From Polynucleobacter sp. JS-JIR-5-A7 (GTDB taxonomy: Bacteria; Pseudomonadota; Gammaproteobacteria; Burkholderiales; Burkholderiaceae): a stretch of DNA of 64,000 bases. Each line of letters opens with the position of its first letter. Within the stretch, counting starts at the first letter, position 1. Positions 1 to 9,035 of this stretch are shown here, piece after piece. Under the pieces are notes generated by a model. The model was not told the origin of the DNA. It was given only the letters and a program-made list of their open reading frames with translations, and searched no databases. The stretch is taken from positions 1,854,048-1,918,047 of the forward strand of contig NZ_CP061308.1 in NCBI RefSeq assembly GCF_018687935.1, given 5' to 3'. The position numbers were made by a program, and so were the translations under genes.

Positions 1-1
1 C

Positions 2-199
2 ATCTTTGGCGGACCAACACTGTTCTACTTTGCCTTGGCGCTGACTATCGGTATTTTGTTTGGTATTTACTCTTCAGTCTTCGTTGCTGCTGCATTAGCA
101 ATGTGGCTTGGTGTCACTCGGGAAGATTTGGTGAAGGGCGATAAAAAGCCAGATGACAATGCTCGCAATGATGACCCGAACTTCGGAGCACGGGTTTAA
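2..199 (+). CDS. secF: SecF, protein-export membrane protein, C-terminal fragment
   Basis: The window opens inside a reading frame that ends at the TAA at 197-199. The 65 visible residues hold a glycine/alanine-rich membrane helix (GILFGIYSSVFVAAALAMWL) followed by a short polar tail rich in Lys, Asp and Asn. This is the usual end of SecF, where the last transmembrane helix carries the 'GTYSSIFIA' type motif. SecF works with SecD at the SecYEG translocon and uses the proton motive force to complete protein export. The start lies outside the window. The match rests on this one motif and the tail, so a related RND-type export protein is the alternative. Confidence 0.8.
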   Translation: MFGGPTLFYFALALTIGILFGIYSSVFVAAALAMWLGVTREDLVKGDKKPDDNARNDDPNFGARV

Positions 200-223
200 G
201 CGAAACTAGCTTTAAGCCATTTT

Positions 224-1567
224 TTATTGATCAAGAGCAGCTAAGATTCTTTTGCTTGCCCCTTGATGCTCAATTGAGTACGTCTTCGCAGCCTCACTCA
301 TCTTGGTAAGTTCTGAGGAGTTTAAGAGTAAGCTCTTTAAAGACTCCACTAAAGCAGTCGTGTCACCCAAGAGCAAATCACCCTTGATTCGCTTTGCGGC
401 GCCAACCGTAATTGCATCTAAAGCAGCTTGCTGAAAGTTATAAGTATGCTCACCAAGCAATACTGGGCAACCAGCTGCACAAGCTTCAATGAGGTTCTGG
501 CCGCCGAAGGGCAATAGGCTTCCACCCATCACCACTAAATCAGATGCGCTGTAGTACAGGGGCATCTCACCCATAGAATCGCCTAGGATCACATCTAATC
601 CTGCACTATCTTTTGGTAAGCCAGACCACTCAGAACGGCGGCGAAACTTGAGATCAGCAGCATGAATTTGATTAGCCACTTCGGCAAAGCGTTCTGGGTG
701 ACGGGGCACTAACAGAAGTAAAGGCTGTGCTTCAAAAGCATTGCTCAGGAGCAAATCTTTCCAGGCCTTGAGAATAAGCCCTTCTTCGCCATCACGCGTA
801 CTAGCAGCACATACCATGAGGCGCTTAGTAGCACGCAAATCATGTTGCCACTCTTTTCCTTTAGCAACTAGCTGAGGATCAAGGGGCACATCAAATTTCA
901 GATTACCGGTGATGAGAACATTCTTTACGCCAAGGCTGCGATAACGCTGCGCATCAAATTCGGTTTGTGCCAGAACGCCTGCAAATGCCTGGAATAAAGC
1001 ACGTCCGGCCTTACCAAAGCGCTTGATTCGACGAACACTTCTTTCTGATAAACGGGCATTAACTAAAAATAAAGGCAAGTCAATTTCGGCACAACGAAAT
1101 ACTACGGTTGGCCAAGCCTCGGTTTCCATAAAGAGACCAAACTTGGGCTTGAATGTTTTTAAGAAATGTTCTACACACCAACAGAGGTCATAAGGCAAAT
1201 ACACCTGACGAATTTGTCCTGCGGCAATCGCTTTAGCAAAGAGTTGCTTACCAGTACGACGACCATTTAAAGTCATGTGCGTGAGCAAAATAGATTCGCC
1301 CCTCGCAAGGTAGGCATCAATCAATGGTTGAGCTGCGCGAGTCTCACCAACAGAAACTGCATGAATCCAAATCGAGTCTTTGGTAATTGGTTTGTCATAA
1401 CCAAAACCAAGACGCTCTGGGATGTGATGCAGATAGGCAAATGAATGGCGTGCGCGCCAAGCTAAACGGACAAAAGCCAATGGCAGCAAGAGATGCCAGA
1501 GCAGTTGATAAACAGCAAACCAGAATAGAGGACGCGCCCCATATTCTGAATGGGAAGTCACACTCAC
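224..1567 (-). CDS. waaA: 3-deoxy-D-manno-octulosonic acid (Kdo) transferase
   Basis: A 447-residue protein of the WaaA/KdtA family, which transfers Kdo from CMP-Kdo to lipid A precursor at the inner membrane during LPS core synthesis. It has an N-terminal membrane anchor (about residues 13-37), the family segment RLGFG, the SVGE motif near residue 72 that holds the catalytic glutamate region, and the C-terminal nucleotide-binding segment GGSLLPFGGQNLIEA. Length is normal for the family. The ATG at 1567 overlaps the stop of purB by four bases, which supports this start and suggests co-transcription with purB. Confidence 0.93.
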   Translation of the reverse strand: MSVTSHSEYGARPLFWFAVYQLLWHLLLPLAFVRLAWRARHSFAYLHHIPERLGFGYDKPITKDSIWIHAVSVGETRAAQPLIDAYLARGESILLTHMTLNGRRTGKQLFAKAIAAGQIRQVYLPYDLCWCVEHFLKTFKPKFGLFMETEAWPTVVFRCAEIDLPLFLVNARLSERSVRRIKRFGKAGRALFQAFAGVLAQTEFDAQRYRSLGVKNVLITGNLKFDVPLDPQLVAKGKEWQHDLRATKRLMVCAASTRDGEEGLILKAWKDLLLSNAFEAQPLLLLVPRHPERFAEVANQIHAADLKFRRRSEWSGLPKDSAGLDVILGDSMGEMPLYYSASDLVVMGGSLLPFGGQNLIEACAAGCPVLLGEHTYNFQQAALDAITVGAAKRIKGDLLLGDTTALVESLKSLLLNSSELTKMSEAAKTYSIEHQGASKRILAALDQ

Positions 1568-2943
1568 TTTTTGAGACGTTCGGTCAATTCAACCGCCTTG
1601 CCAAGATAAGAAGATGGTGTCATCTCTAGTAAGCGCGCTTTTGCATCATCTGGAATCTTCAAACCACGAATGAAGTTTTGCAGATCTGCTTGATTAATCC
1701 CTTTACCTCGAGTCAATTCTTTTAATTGTTCATAGGGATTCTCAATGCCATAGCGACGCATCACAGTTTGTACTGGCTCAGCCAATACTTCCCAACATCC
1801 GTCTAAATCAGCTGCAATTGCAGCATGATTAACTTCCAATTTGCCAAGACCGCGCAGTGCGCTGTCATAAGCCAATACGCTATGGCCAAATGCAGGGCCT
1901 AGATTACGCAAAACCGTTGAGTCAGTGAGGTCGCGCTGCCAACGAGAAATCGGTAACTTCCCCGCCAAGTGACGCAACAACGCATTAGCAACACCTAAGT
2001 TACCTTCAGAATTTTCAAAGTCGATAGGGTTGACTTTATGTGGCATGGTAGATGAACCAATCTCACCCGCTTTAGTGCGCTGCTTAAAGTAACCGACAGA
2101 AATATATGCCCAGAAATCACGATCCATGTCCAAGAGAATCGTATTCGCACGCGCAATCGCATCAAACAATTGCGCCATACCATCATGCGGCTCAATTTGA
2201 ATCGTGTAGGGATTGAAAGTTAAACCGAGGCGCTTCTCAACAACGCTCTTGGAGAAATTCTCCCAATCAAAATCAGGGTAAGCAGACAAATGTGCGTTGT
2301 AGTTACCAACGGCGCCATTCATTTTGCCAAGTAATGGGGCTGCGACAATGGATTCAATTGCGCGCTCTAGACGCTTGGCAATATTGGCAATCTCTTTGCC
2401 CAGAGTACTTGGTGAAGCTGGTTGCCCATGTGTGCGCGAGAGTAATGGCACCTTGGCATGCTCAATAGCCAAATCAGTCAATACTGAAAGTACTTTGCGA
2501 AGCTGTGGCAAAAGTACTTCGTCACGCGCACCACGCAACATCAAACCATGCGAGGTATTGTTGATATCTTCAGATGTGCAGGCGAAATGAATGAACTCGC
2601 TCGCTTTTAATAAATCAGGGCGACCAGCTACTTTTTCTTTTAAGAAATATTCAACTGCCTTAACGTCATGATTGGTTACTGCTTCAATATCTTTAATACG
2701 CTGCGCATCGGCATCAGAAAAGTTTTCCGGCAAGGAAAGCAAAAAGGCTTCATCAGCGGCATTGATTTTAGGTACATCTGGGAGGCCCGCCCCCGCCAAA
2801 GCCAGCAACCAATGAATCTCCACAAAAACGCGCTGGCGCATGAAAGCAGCTTCAGATAGCCATGGACGTAAAGCGTCTAGTTTTCCAGCATAGCGGCCAT
2901 CTAGAGGGGAAAGGGCATTGAGGGTAGAAAGCGGCTGACTCAC
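1564..2943 (-). CDS. purB: Adenylosuccinate lyase
   Basis: A 459-residue member of the fumarase/aspartase superfamily that catalyses two steps of purine synthesis (SAICAR to AICAR, and adenylosuccinate to AMP) in the cytoplasm. The superfamily signature SSTMPHKVNPIDFEN is intact, and the N-terminal LSPLDGRYAG and the THGQPASPST segment carrying a catalytic histidine are present. The length matches the E. coli-type enzyme. It is the first gene of a unit running into waaA with a four-base overlap. Confidence 0.96.
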   Translation of the reverse strand: MSQPLSTLNALSPLDGRYAGKLDALRPWLSEAAFMRQRVFVEIHWLLALAGAGLPDVPKINAADEAFLLSLPENFSDADAQRIKDIEAVTNHDVKAVEYFLKEKVAGRPDLLKASEFIHFACTSEDINNTSHGLMLRGARDEVLLPQLRKVLSVLTDLAIEHAKVPLLSRTHGQPASPSTLGKEIANIAKRLERAIESIVAAPLLGKMNGAVGNYNAHLSAYPDFDWENFSKSVVEKRLGLTFNPYTIQIEPHDGMAQLFDAIARANTILLDMDRDFWAYISVGYFKQRTKAGEIGSSTMPHKVNPIDFENSEGNLGVANALLRHLAGKLPISRWQRDLTDSTVLRNLGPAFGHSVLAYDSALRGLGKLEVNHAAIAADLDGCWEVLAEPVQTVMRRYGIENPYEQLKELTRGKGINQADLQNFIRGLKIPDDAKARLLEMTPSSYLGKAVELTERLKK

Positions 2944-3038
2944 GAATATTGCCTTTGCATTGGATATTTCAATAAAACTTAATTTTAATGCGTTCTGCGC
3001 CTGGGTAAACCTGAGTTTGCTTGGCTATACTGTGCCCT

Positions 3039-3653
3039 ATGAAACTGATCGGATCCCTTACCAGCCCCTATGTACGTAAAGTACGTATCGTTTTCTTGGA
3101 AAAAAAGCTTGATGTAGACCTTGAATTAGAGAATGTTTGGGCTGCAGACACCAAAATTACCAATTCCAACCCTTTGGGGAAGGTTCCGTGCCTGATTCCA
3201 GATGATGGCGAGCCAATCTATGACTCCCGCGTGATTGCAGAATATGCCGACGCCTTAAGCCCCGTCAGCAAGCTCATTCCTTCGAATAATCGTGAATGTG
3301 CGGCGGTTAAAACTTGGGAAGCCCTTGCTGACGGCGTGATGGATGCTGGTATTTTGGCTCGCCTAGAGCGCACTTGGCGCCCAGCGGACCAACAAAGCTC
3401 TGCTTGGGTTGATCGTCAAATGGGCAAAATTCAAAACTCGCTACGCCAAATGTCCGAGAAACTCGGTGGGAATGCATGGTGCCATGGCAATCAAATGACC
3501 TTGGCTGATGTTGCTGTTGGATGCGCGGTTGGCTATTTGTTGCTGCGTTTTCCAGATATCAAATGGCAAGCACAATACCCAAACTTAGACCGCTTATATC
3601 AAAAATTATTACAACGCCCTTCGTTTATTGAAACTGAACCACCCGCTGCGTAA
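3039..3653 (+). CDS. Glutathione S-transferase family protein
   Basis: A 204-residue GST-fold protein starting MKLIGSLTSPYVRKVRI. The thioredoxin-like N-terminal domain (about 1-80) has the SPYVRKVR active-site segment and the cis-proline/glutathione-binding segment KVPCLI...PIYDSRVIAEY. The helical C-terminal domain has the conserved N-capping segment MTLADVAVG. It resembles the YibF-like group in which a serine near residue 9 activates glutathione. I chose the ATG at 3039; an in-frame TTG further upstream (3021) would add six residues but has no support. It is divergent from purB. The substrate is unknown. Confidence 0.88.
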   Translation: MKLIGSLTSPYVRKVRIVFLEKKLDVDLELENVWAADTKITNSNPLGKVPCLIPDDGEPIYDSRVIAEYADALSPVSKLIPSNNRECAAVKTWEALADGVMDAGILARLERTWRPADQQSSAWVDRQMGKIQNSLRQMSEKLGGNAWCHGNQMTLADVAVGCAVGYLLLRFPDIKWQAQYPNLDRLYQKLLQRPSFIETEPPAA

Positions 3654-3668
3654 ATTCTATTTTTACAA

Positions 3669-4784
3669 TTAGGCGGAAATAATACCGCCGCCTAAACAGA
3701 TATCGCCGTCGTATAAGACAGCAGATTGTCCAGGCGTTACTGCCCATTGAGCCTCTGAAAAATTCAAGCTGAAATTCAAGGACTCAGCGCCTGGATTCAA
3801 AGTGCAAGCTGAATCCGCTTGACGATAGCGTGTCTTTGCAGAGTAATTTCCAGGAGAGGGTGCAGTGCCCGCAATCCAACTAGCATCGATGGCCTCAAGC
3901 CGATTGGCCAATAGCCACGGGTGCTCATGACCCTGAACGACATACAAGGTGTTATTGACTATATCTTTGCGCGCGACATACCAAGCATCTCCGTTGCCAT
4001 CTTGGCTCCCGCCTAGTCCAATACCCTTACGCTGGCCGAGCGTAAAAAACGCTAAACCCATATGTTCACCCACTATTTTTTCTTCGGGGGTTTTAATGGG
4101 ACCCGGCACGCGCGGTAAGTAGCGATTTAAGAATTCTCTGAATGGTCTCTCGCCAATAAAACATATTCCAGTCGAATCTTTTTTGCGGGCGTTATGTAAA
4201 CCAATTTTTTCTGCAATCGTGCGCACTTCAGTTTTTGGAATTTCCCCCAAAGGGAATAAAACATTGGCTAACTGCTGCTGAGTTAAGCGATGCAAAAAAT
4301 AGCTTTGATCTTTGGTGGCGTCCAAGGCCTTCAATAATTGCACCCTGCCGCCCTCATGACGTACTCTTGCATAGTGACCTGTAGCAATCGCATCTGCGCC
4401 CAAGCTCATGGCGTGATCTAAGAAGGCCTTGAACTTAATTTCAGCATTACAAAGTACATCGGGATTAGGGGTTCGCCCTGCAGCATATTCGCGCAAAAAC
4501 TCGGCAAATACCCGCTCACGATACTCGGCAGCAAAATTGACTGCCTCAACATCAATGCCGATCAAATCCGCTACAGAAACGACATCCAACCAATCCTGGC
4601 GGGCTGAACAATATTCATCGTTATCGTCATCCTCCCAATTCTTCATAAAAAGGCCAATAACCTCATAGCCCTGCTCCTTCAGCATCCAAGCAGCAACTGA
4701 CGAATCTACCCCTCCAGACATGCCTATGACGACTTTCTTGGGTGTTTTAAGGGGGGTTTCAGAAGAATTAGGCTGGCTCATCAA
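3669..4784 (-). CDS. mnmA: tRNA-specific 2-thiouridylase
   Basis: A 371-residue protein that thiolates U34 in tRNAs for Lys, Glu and Gln, using ATP and sulfur relayed from IscS. The PP-loop SGGVDSSVAAW near residue 23 binds ATP, and the two catalytic cysteines are visible in the segments NPDVLCNAEIKF and STGICFIGE. The C-terminal beta-barrel part contains GQRKGIGLGG. The first methionine (4784) is followed at once by a second, either of which could be the start. It converges on the GST gene, with only 15 bases between their stop codons. Confidence 0.95.
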   Translation of the reverse strand: MMSQPNSSETPLKTPKKVVIGMSGGVDSSVAAWMLKEQGYEVIGLFMKNWEDDDNDEYCSARQDWLDVVSVADLIGIDVEAVNFAAEYRERVFAEFLREYAAGRTPNPDVLCNAEIKFKAFLDHAMSLGADAIATGHYARVRHEGGRVQLLKALDATKDQSYFLHRLTQQQLANVLFPLGEIPKTEVRTIAEKIGLHNARKKDSTGICFIGERPFREFLNRYLPRVPGPIKTPEEKIVGEHMGLAFFTLGQRKGIGLGGSQDGNGDAWYVARKDIVNNTLYVVQGHEHPWLLANRLEAIDASWIAGTAPSPGNYSAKTRYRQADSACTLNPGAESLNFSLNFSEAQWAVTPGQSAVLYDGDICLGGGIISA

Positions 4785-4961
4785 AAAAATGCGAAAATGC
4801 TTTATAGACAGATAAACCCCATTGTAGAAGTCTCAACCAGACTTAGCATGATTTTAGGCAAAACCATAGCCGGCAGACCTGGGGTCCCAATAGATAGGTA
4901 AAACCTTCCCTGTTTATCTATAAAATAGATTCTTTATAAATTTTGCTTTTGGAGACATGCC

Positions 4962-6092
4962 ATGCGCATAGGAGTGCCGCTGGAAACTAAATCTGGGGAA
5001 ACGCGGGTTGCTGCCACACCAGAAACTGTTAAAAAATTAATTGCTCAAGGCCATACTGTTGTCATCCAAAAAGATGCTGGTGTCCAAGCAAGCCAACCTG
5101 ACTCTGCTTATGCAGCCGTTGGTGCATCTATCGGTAGCGCAGCAGATGCCTTTGGCGCGGAAATTGTTCTCAAGGTGCGCGCTCCCGAAGCTGCAGAGCT
5201 GAAGCAAATGAAGTCTGGTAGCGTGCTCATTGGCATGCTCGATCCATTTGATAACGACAACATTGCTGCAATGGCTGCGCAAGGCATTACTAGCTTCTCA
5301 TTAGAAGCTGCGCCACGTACAACTCGCGCACAAAGCATGGACGTCTTGTCATCTCAAGCAAATATTGCTGGCTACAAAGCCGTGATGGTTGCTGCCAATG
5401 AATATCAACGTTTCATGCCAATGCTAATGACAGCTGCTGGCACTGTTAAGGCAGCGCGTGTATTGATCTTGGGTGCTGGCGTTGCTGGTTTACAAGCAAT
5501 TGCAACAGCAAAACGTCTGGGTGCTGTGATTGAAGCATCTGATGTTCGTCCTGCGGCGAAAGAACAAATTGAATCTTTAGGCGCCAAGTTTGTTGATGTT
5601 CCGTATGAGACCGATGAAGAACGTGAAATTGCTAAAGGTGTTGGTGGCTATGCTCGCCCAATGCCAGAAGCTTGGATGAAGCGTCAAGCAGCATTGGTTG
5701 CAGAGCGTGCACAACAAGCTGATATTGTTATTGCCACTGCCTTGATCCCAGGTCGTAAACCGCCTGTTCTCTTGCATAGTGATACGGTTGCCAATATGAA
5801 ACCAGGCTCAATTGTGATCGACTTGGCTGCTGGTAAAGGAGATAACGGTTCAGGTAACTGCCCTCTCACTCAAGCAGACAAAGTAGTTGACGTTAATGGC
5901 GTGAAAATTGTCGGCTATACCAATTTAGCAAGCATGGTAGCTGCTGATGCTTCTGCGCTCTATGCACGCAACTTGCTTGACTTTATGAAACTCATCGTCG
6001 ACAAAGAAGCGAAGTTAGTGATCCCAAGTGATGACGACATCGTGACTGCCTGCTTAATGTGTCGTGATGGCCAAGCCATCCGCAAAAACTAA
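4962..6092 (+). CDS. pntAA: NAD(P) transhydrogenase subunit alpha, part 1
   Basis: A 376-residue soluble NAD(H)-binding domain (dI) of the proton-translocating transhydrogenase. It begins MRIGVPLETKSGETRVA as in the alanine dehydrogenase/PntA family and carries the Rossmann motif LGAGVAGLQAIATAKRLGA with the acidic residue in EASDVR. The enzyme couples hydride transfer from NADH to NADP+ to proton re-entry across the inner membrane. In this organism the alpha subunit is split in two polypeptides. The three genes follow each other with short gaps and end at an intrinsic terminator, so they form one operon. Confidence 0.95.
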   Translation: MRIGVPLETKSGETRVAATPETVKKLIAQGHTVVIQKDAGVQASQPDSAYAAVGASIGSAADAFGAEIVLKVRAPEAAELKQMKSGSVLIGMLDPFDNDNIAAMAAQGITSFSLEAAPRTTRAQSMDVLSSQANIAGYKAVMVAANEYQRFMPMLMTAAGTVKAARVLILGAGVAGLQAIATAKRLGAVIEASDVRPAAKEQIESLGAKFVDVPYETDEEREIAKGVGGYARPMPEAWMKRQAALVAERAQQADIVIATALIPGRKPPVLLHSDTVANMKPGSIVIDLAAGKGDNGSGNCPLTQADKVVDVNGVKIVGYTNLASMVAADASALYARNLLDFMKLIVDKEAKLVIPSDDDIVTACLMCRDGQAIRKN

Positions 6093-6118
6093 TAGAACAT
6101 TCATACTAAGGAAACATC

Positions 6119-6460
6119 ATGGATCTCGCTGCTTTTCAAAGCATCCTCACTGTTCAAAACATCACTGTGTTTGTATTGGCCATTTTTGTTGGCTACCACG
6201 TGGTTTGGAACGTCACTCCTGCGCTACACACACCTTTGATGGCTGTTACCAATGCTATTTCTGGAATCATTATTGTTGGCGCACTCTTGCAGACGGAAGT
6301 CATCGGCGGCGATGAAATTACTCTCACTAGCGTGATTGGTGCCGTTGCGGTTTTCTTAGCCTCTATTAATATTTTCGGTGGCTTTATGGTTACCCGTCGC
6401 ATGCTAGAGATGTTTAAGAAAAAAGCACCTAAAGCAAATGCGGCTGATGCAGCCAAATAA
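6119..6460 (+). CDS. pntAB: NAD(P) transhydrogenase subunit alpha, part 2 (membrane)
   Basis: A 113-residue membrane protein with about three transmembrane helices, carrying the family segment GYHVVWNVTPALHTPLMAVT followed by NAISGIIIVGAL. It supplies part of the proton channel (dII) of the transhydrogenase and corresponds to the C-terminal part of PntA in E. coli. The tail KKKAPKANAADAAK is cytoplasmic and basic. It sits between pntAA and pntB, 26 bases after the former and 29 before the latter. Confidence 0.94.
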   Translation: MDLAAFQSILTVQNITVFVLAIFVGYHVVWNVTPALHTPLMAVTNAISGIIIVGALLQTEVIGGDEITLTSVIGAVAVFLASINIFGGFMVTRRMLEMFKKKAPKANAADAAK

Positions 6461-6489
6461 ATAGAACAAGATCTATAGAGACCAAAATA

Positions 6490-7857
6490 ATGTCAAACAT
6501 AACCGCTATTTCTTATCTCATTTCGTCGGTGTTATTCATCCTCGCATTGCGTGGCTTGTCATCACCAACTACCTCACGCCAAGGCAATACCTTCGGTATG
6601 GTTGGTATGTTGCTCGCCGTCATTACTACTTTCTTCATTCCGGACTTTAAGCCAGTCTTTTCGCTCATCATTGGTGCCGTTGTCGGTGGTGCCATTATTG
6701 GTACGATCGCAGCTAAACGTGTGCAAATGACCAAGATGCCTGAGCTCGTAGCATTGATGCACTCCTTTGTTGGTTTATCAGCAGTATTGATCGCGATTGC
6801 AGCAGTCTTTAATCCAGCACAAGACCATACTGGCGCGCAAAAGATTGAACTCTTTATTGGCGCATTTATTGGTGCCATCACCTTTACTGCATCAGTGATT
6901 GCTTTCGGTAAATTATCAGGCAAGGTCAGCGGTAAGCCGGTGACCTTCTCTGGTCAGCACTTACTCAACTTAGTCTTAGCTATTGCGATGGTTGGCGCTG
7001 GCATCGCTTATTACATGGGCGATAGCCATGCCGCTTTCTTGGCAATGTGCGCGATTGCCTTGGTATTAGGGGTGACCTTAATTATTCCTATCGGTGGCGC
7101 TGATATGCCAGTAGTGGTCTCCATGCTAAACAGCTACTCTGGTTGGGCAGCGGCAGGCATCGGCTTTACCTTGAATAACCCAGTATTGATCATTGCAGGC
7201 GCTTGCGTAGGTTCTTCAGGCGCAATTCTGTCCTACATTATGTGTAAAGCAATGAACCGCTCTATTGTTGCGGTATTGCTTGGTGGCTTTGGCGCTGAAG
7301 CAGCCGCTGGTGGCGGCGATGATGGTGGTCCTAAGAACTACAAAACTGGCTCCCCAGAAGATGCGGCTTTCCTAATGGAGAATGCTGATACTGTCATCAT
7401 CGTTCCTGGTTATGGTCTGGCAGTTGCGCGCGCTCAACACGCCTTAAAAGAATTAACTGAGAAATTAACTCACCATGGTGTGACAGTGAAATACGCGATT
7501 CACCCAGTGGCAGGTCGTATGCCTGGTCATATGAACGTTCTTTTAGCAGAAGCTGAAGTGCCATACGATCAAGTATTTGAAATGGAAGATATCAACAGCG
7601 ACTTTGGACAGGCTGACGTTGTCTTAGTGCTAGGTGCAAACGACGTGGTGAACCCTGCCGCTCGCACGCCCGGTAGCCCCATTTTTGGCATGCCGATTTT
7701 GGAAGCCTTTAAAGCTAAAACAATTATTGTGAACAAACGCTCTATGGCTGCTGGCTACGCTGGTTTGGATAATGAACTCTTTTATATGGATAAAACCATG
7801 ATGGTCTTCGGTGATGCGAAGAAGGTGGTTGAGGACATGGTCAAGGCTGTTGAGTAA
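6490..7857 (+). CDS. pntB: NAD(P) transhydrogenase subunit beta
   Basis: A 455-residue protein with eight or nine transmembrane helices in its first 265 residues, which complete the proton channel, and a cytoplasmic NADP(H)-binding domain (dIII) in the last 180. The dIII motif VIIVPGYGLAVARAQHAL and the segment VNKRSMAAGYAG, which closes over NADPH, are present. Length is typical. It is the last gene of pntAA-pntAB-pntB, followed 23 bases later by a terminator hairpin. Confidence 0.95.
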   Translation: MSNITAISYLISSVLFILALRGLSSPTTSRQGNTFGMVGMLLAVITTFFIPDFKPVFSLIIGAVVGGAIIGTIAAKRVQMTKMPELVALMHSFVGLSAVLIAIAAVFNPAQDHTGAQKIELFIGAFIGAITFTASVIAFGKLSGKVSGKPVTFSGQHLLNLVLAIAMVGAGIAYYMGDSHAAFLAMCAIALVLGVTLIIPIGGADMPVVVSMLNSYSGWAAAGIGFTLNNPVLIIAGACVGSSGAILSYIMCKAMNRSIVAVLLGGFGAEAAAGGGDDGGPKNYKTGSPEDAAFLMENADTVIIVPGYGLAVARAQHALKELTEKLTHHGVTVKYAIHPVAGRMPGHMNVLLAEAEVPYDQVFEMEDINSDFGQADVVLVLGANDVVNPAARTPGSPIFGMPILEAFKAKTIIVNKRSMAAGYAGLDNELFYMDKTMMVFGDAKKVVEDMVKAVE

Positions 7858-7880
7858 GAGTAAACAATGAGTAACTTCAT

Positions 7881-7903
7881 AAACCGCCTACGGGCGGTTT
7901 TTT
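7881..7903 (+). terminator. Intrinsic terminator of the pnt operon
   Basis: A GC-rich stem AACCGCC / GGGCGGTT with a three-base loop is followed by a run of T (7898-7903), 23 bases after the pntB stop and on its strand. Confidence 0.85.
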
Positions 7904-7968
7904 AATGCGCTAAGATATGCCAAAGAAGTGTCAACAGAATGCTTCATCACTTCATAAGTTGAGACAAT

Positions 7969-8946
7969 ATGCAAATCAAGTCAGTATTACGAGCTTTACT
8001 CTTTTCCACATGTAATCTATTTTGGATTGGGTTGGCACACGCACAAACCAACTATCCCACTCGTACTATCCAAACCATCATGCCACTTCAAGCTGGTAGC
8101 GGTGTTGATATCTTGATGCGCCCGATTGCACAGAAAATGAGTGAGAGCTTGGGTCAAGCAATCACGATCGAGAATATTCCTGGAGGTGCAGGGTTAATTG
8201 GGACAGCCAAGGTCGCACAAAGTCCAGCTGATGGTTATGTTTTAGGTGCATTTAATGACAGCATCCTAACCATGTTGCCGAATCTTTATAAAAAAATTGA
8301 TTACGATCCCGTACAAAGTTTTGCACCAATATCTGAAGTTGCTGCAATTACCTTTGTGATGGTTGCCAATCCGTCCTTTCCTGGAAACACTGCAGCAGAC
8401 TTAGTGCGCATTGCCAAAGAGAAACCCGGCAAGATTGACTATGCCTCTGGAGGCAATGGCTCGCCACAACATATCGGCATGGAAATCTTCCGTCAATATA
8501 CGGGCGCTCCCATTGTGCATATTCCTTATCGTGGTGCGGCTGCTGCAGTCACTGACGTCATGGCTGGCCAAGTGCCCGTAATGATTAGCGCCCTGTCTGT
8601 AGTGCTTCCCCATATTCGCGCCGGGAAGCTAAAGGTATTAGGAGTTGCCAGTAAAGCACGGTCTCCATTGCTACCCAACACACCAACAATCAACGAAAGT
8701 GTGAAAGGGTATGAGTTCTCAACCTGGGGCGCTCTGCTAGCACCCAAAGGTACTTCACCAGTCATGATTGAAAAACTAAATGAGTCTTTAGCTACCGCTC
8801 TAAAGGACCCAAAAATACGGGAACAACTCATTCAGCAAGGCTTTGAATTTGTCCCACTTGGCCCAGATCATCTAAAAGAAATGATTGCACAGGGATTGGT
8901 GAGGATGAAAAAGGTCATCAAGGATGGCGGCATTCAGCCTGATTGA
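7969..8946 (+). CDS. Bug-family tripartite tricarboxylate transporter receptor (periplasmic binding protein)
   Basis: A 325-residue exported protein with a Sec signal peptide (about residues 1-25, ending AHAQ) and the Bug/TctC fold: YPTRTIQTIMPLQAGSGVDILMRPIAQKMSE at the N-terminus with the loop that binds carboxylate ligands, then ENIPGGAGLIG and IPYRGAAAAVTDVMAGQVP. Such proteins capture small organic acids or similar anions in the periplasm. They are strongly amplified in Burkholderiales and mostly of unknown ligand. No TctA/TctB permease genes are next to it, so it is an orphan receptor here. Confidence 0.9.
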   Translation: MQIKSVLRALLFSTCNLFWIGLAHAQTNYPTRTIQTIMPLQAGSGVDILMRPIAQKMSESLGQAITIENIPGGAGLIGTAKVAQSPADGYVLGAFNDSILTMLPNLYKKIDYDPVQSFAPISEVAAITFVMVANPSFPGNTAADLVRIAKEKPGKIDYASGGNGSPQHIGMEIFRQYTGAPIVHIPYRGAAAAVTDVMAGQVPVMISALSVVLPHIRAGKLKVLGVASKARSPLLPNTPTINESVKGYEFSTWGALLAPKGTSPVMIEKLNESLATALKDPKIREQLIQQGFEFVPLGPDHLKEMIAQGLVRMKKVIKDGGIQPD

Positions 8947-8963
8947 TAAAGAAGAGTAAGCAA

Positions 8964-8999
8964 TAAAAAACGCCTGGTCTTTTGAACCAGGCGTTTTTA
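8964..8999. terminator. Bidirectional intrinsic terminator between the Bug gene and groEL
   Basis: A perfect eight-base stem CGCCTGGT / ACCAGGCG with a seven-base loop is flanked by A runs on the left and T runs on the right, so it can stop transcription of both convergent genes. Confidence 0.88.
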
Positions 9000-9035
9000 C
9001 TTCAACGATCAGATGACCGCAGAAATGAACAGCTA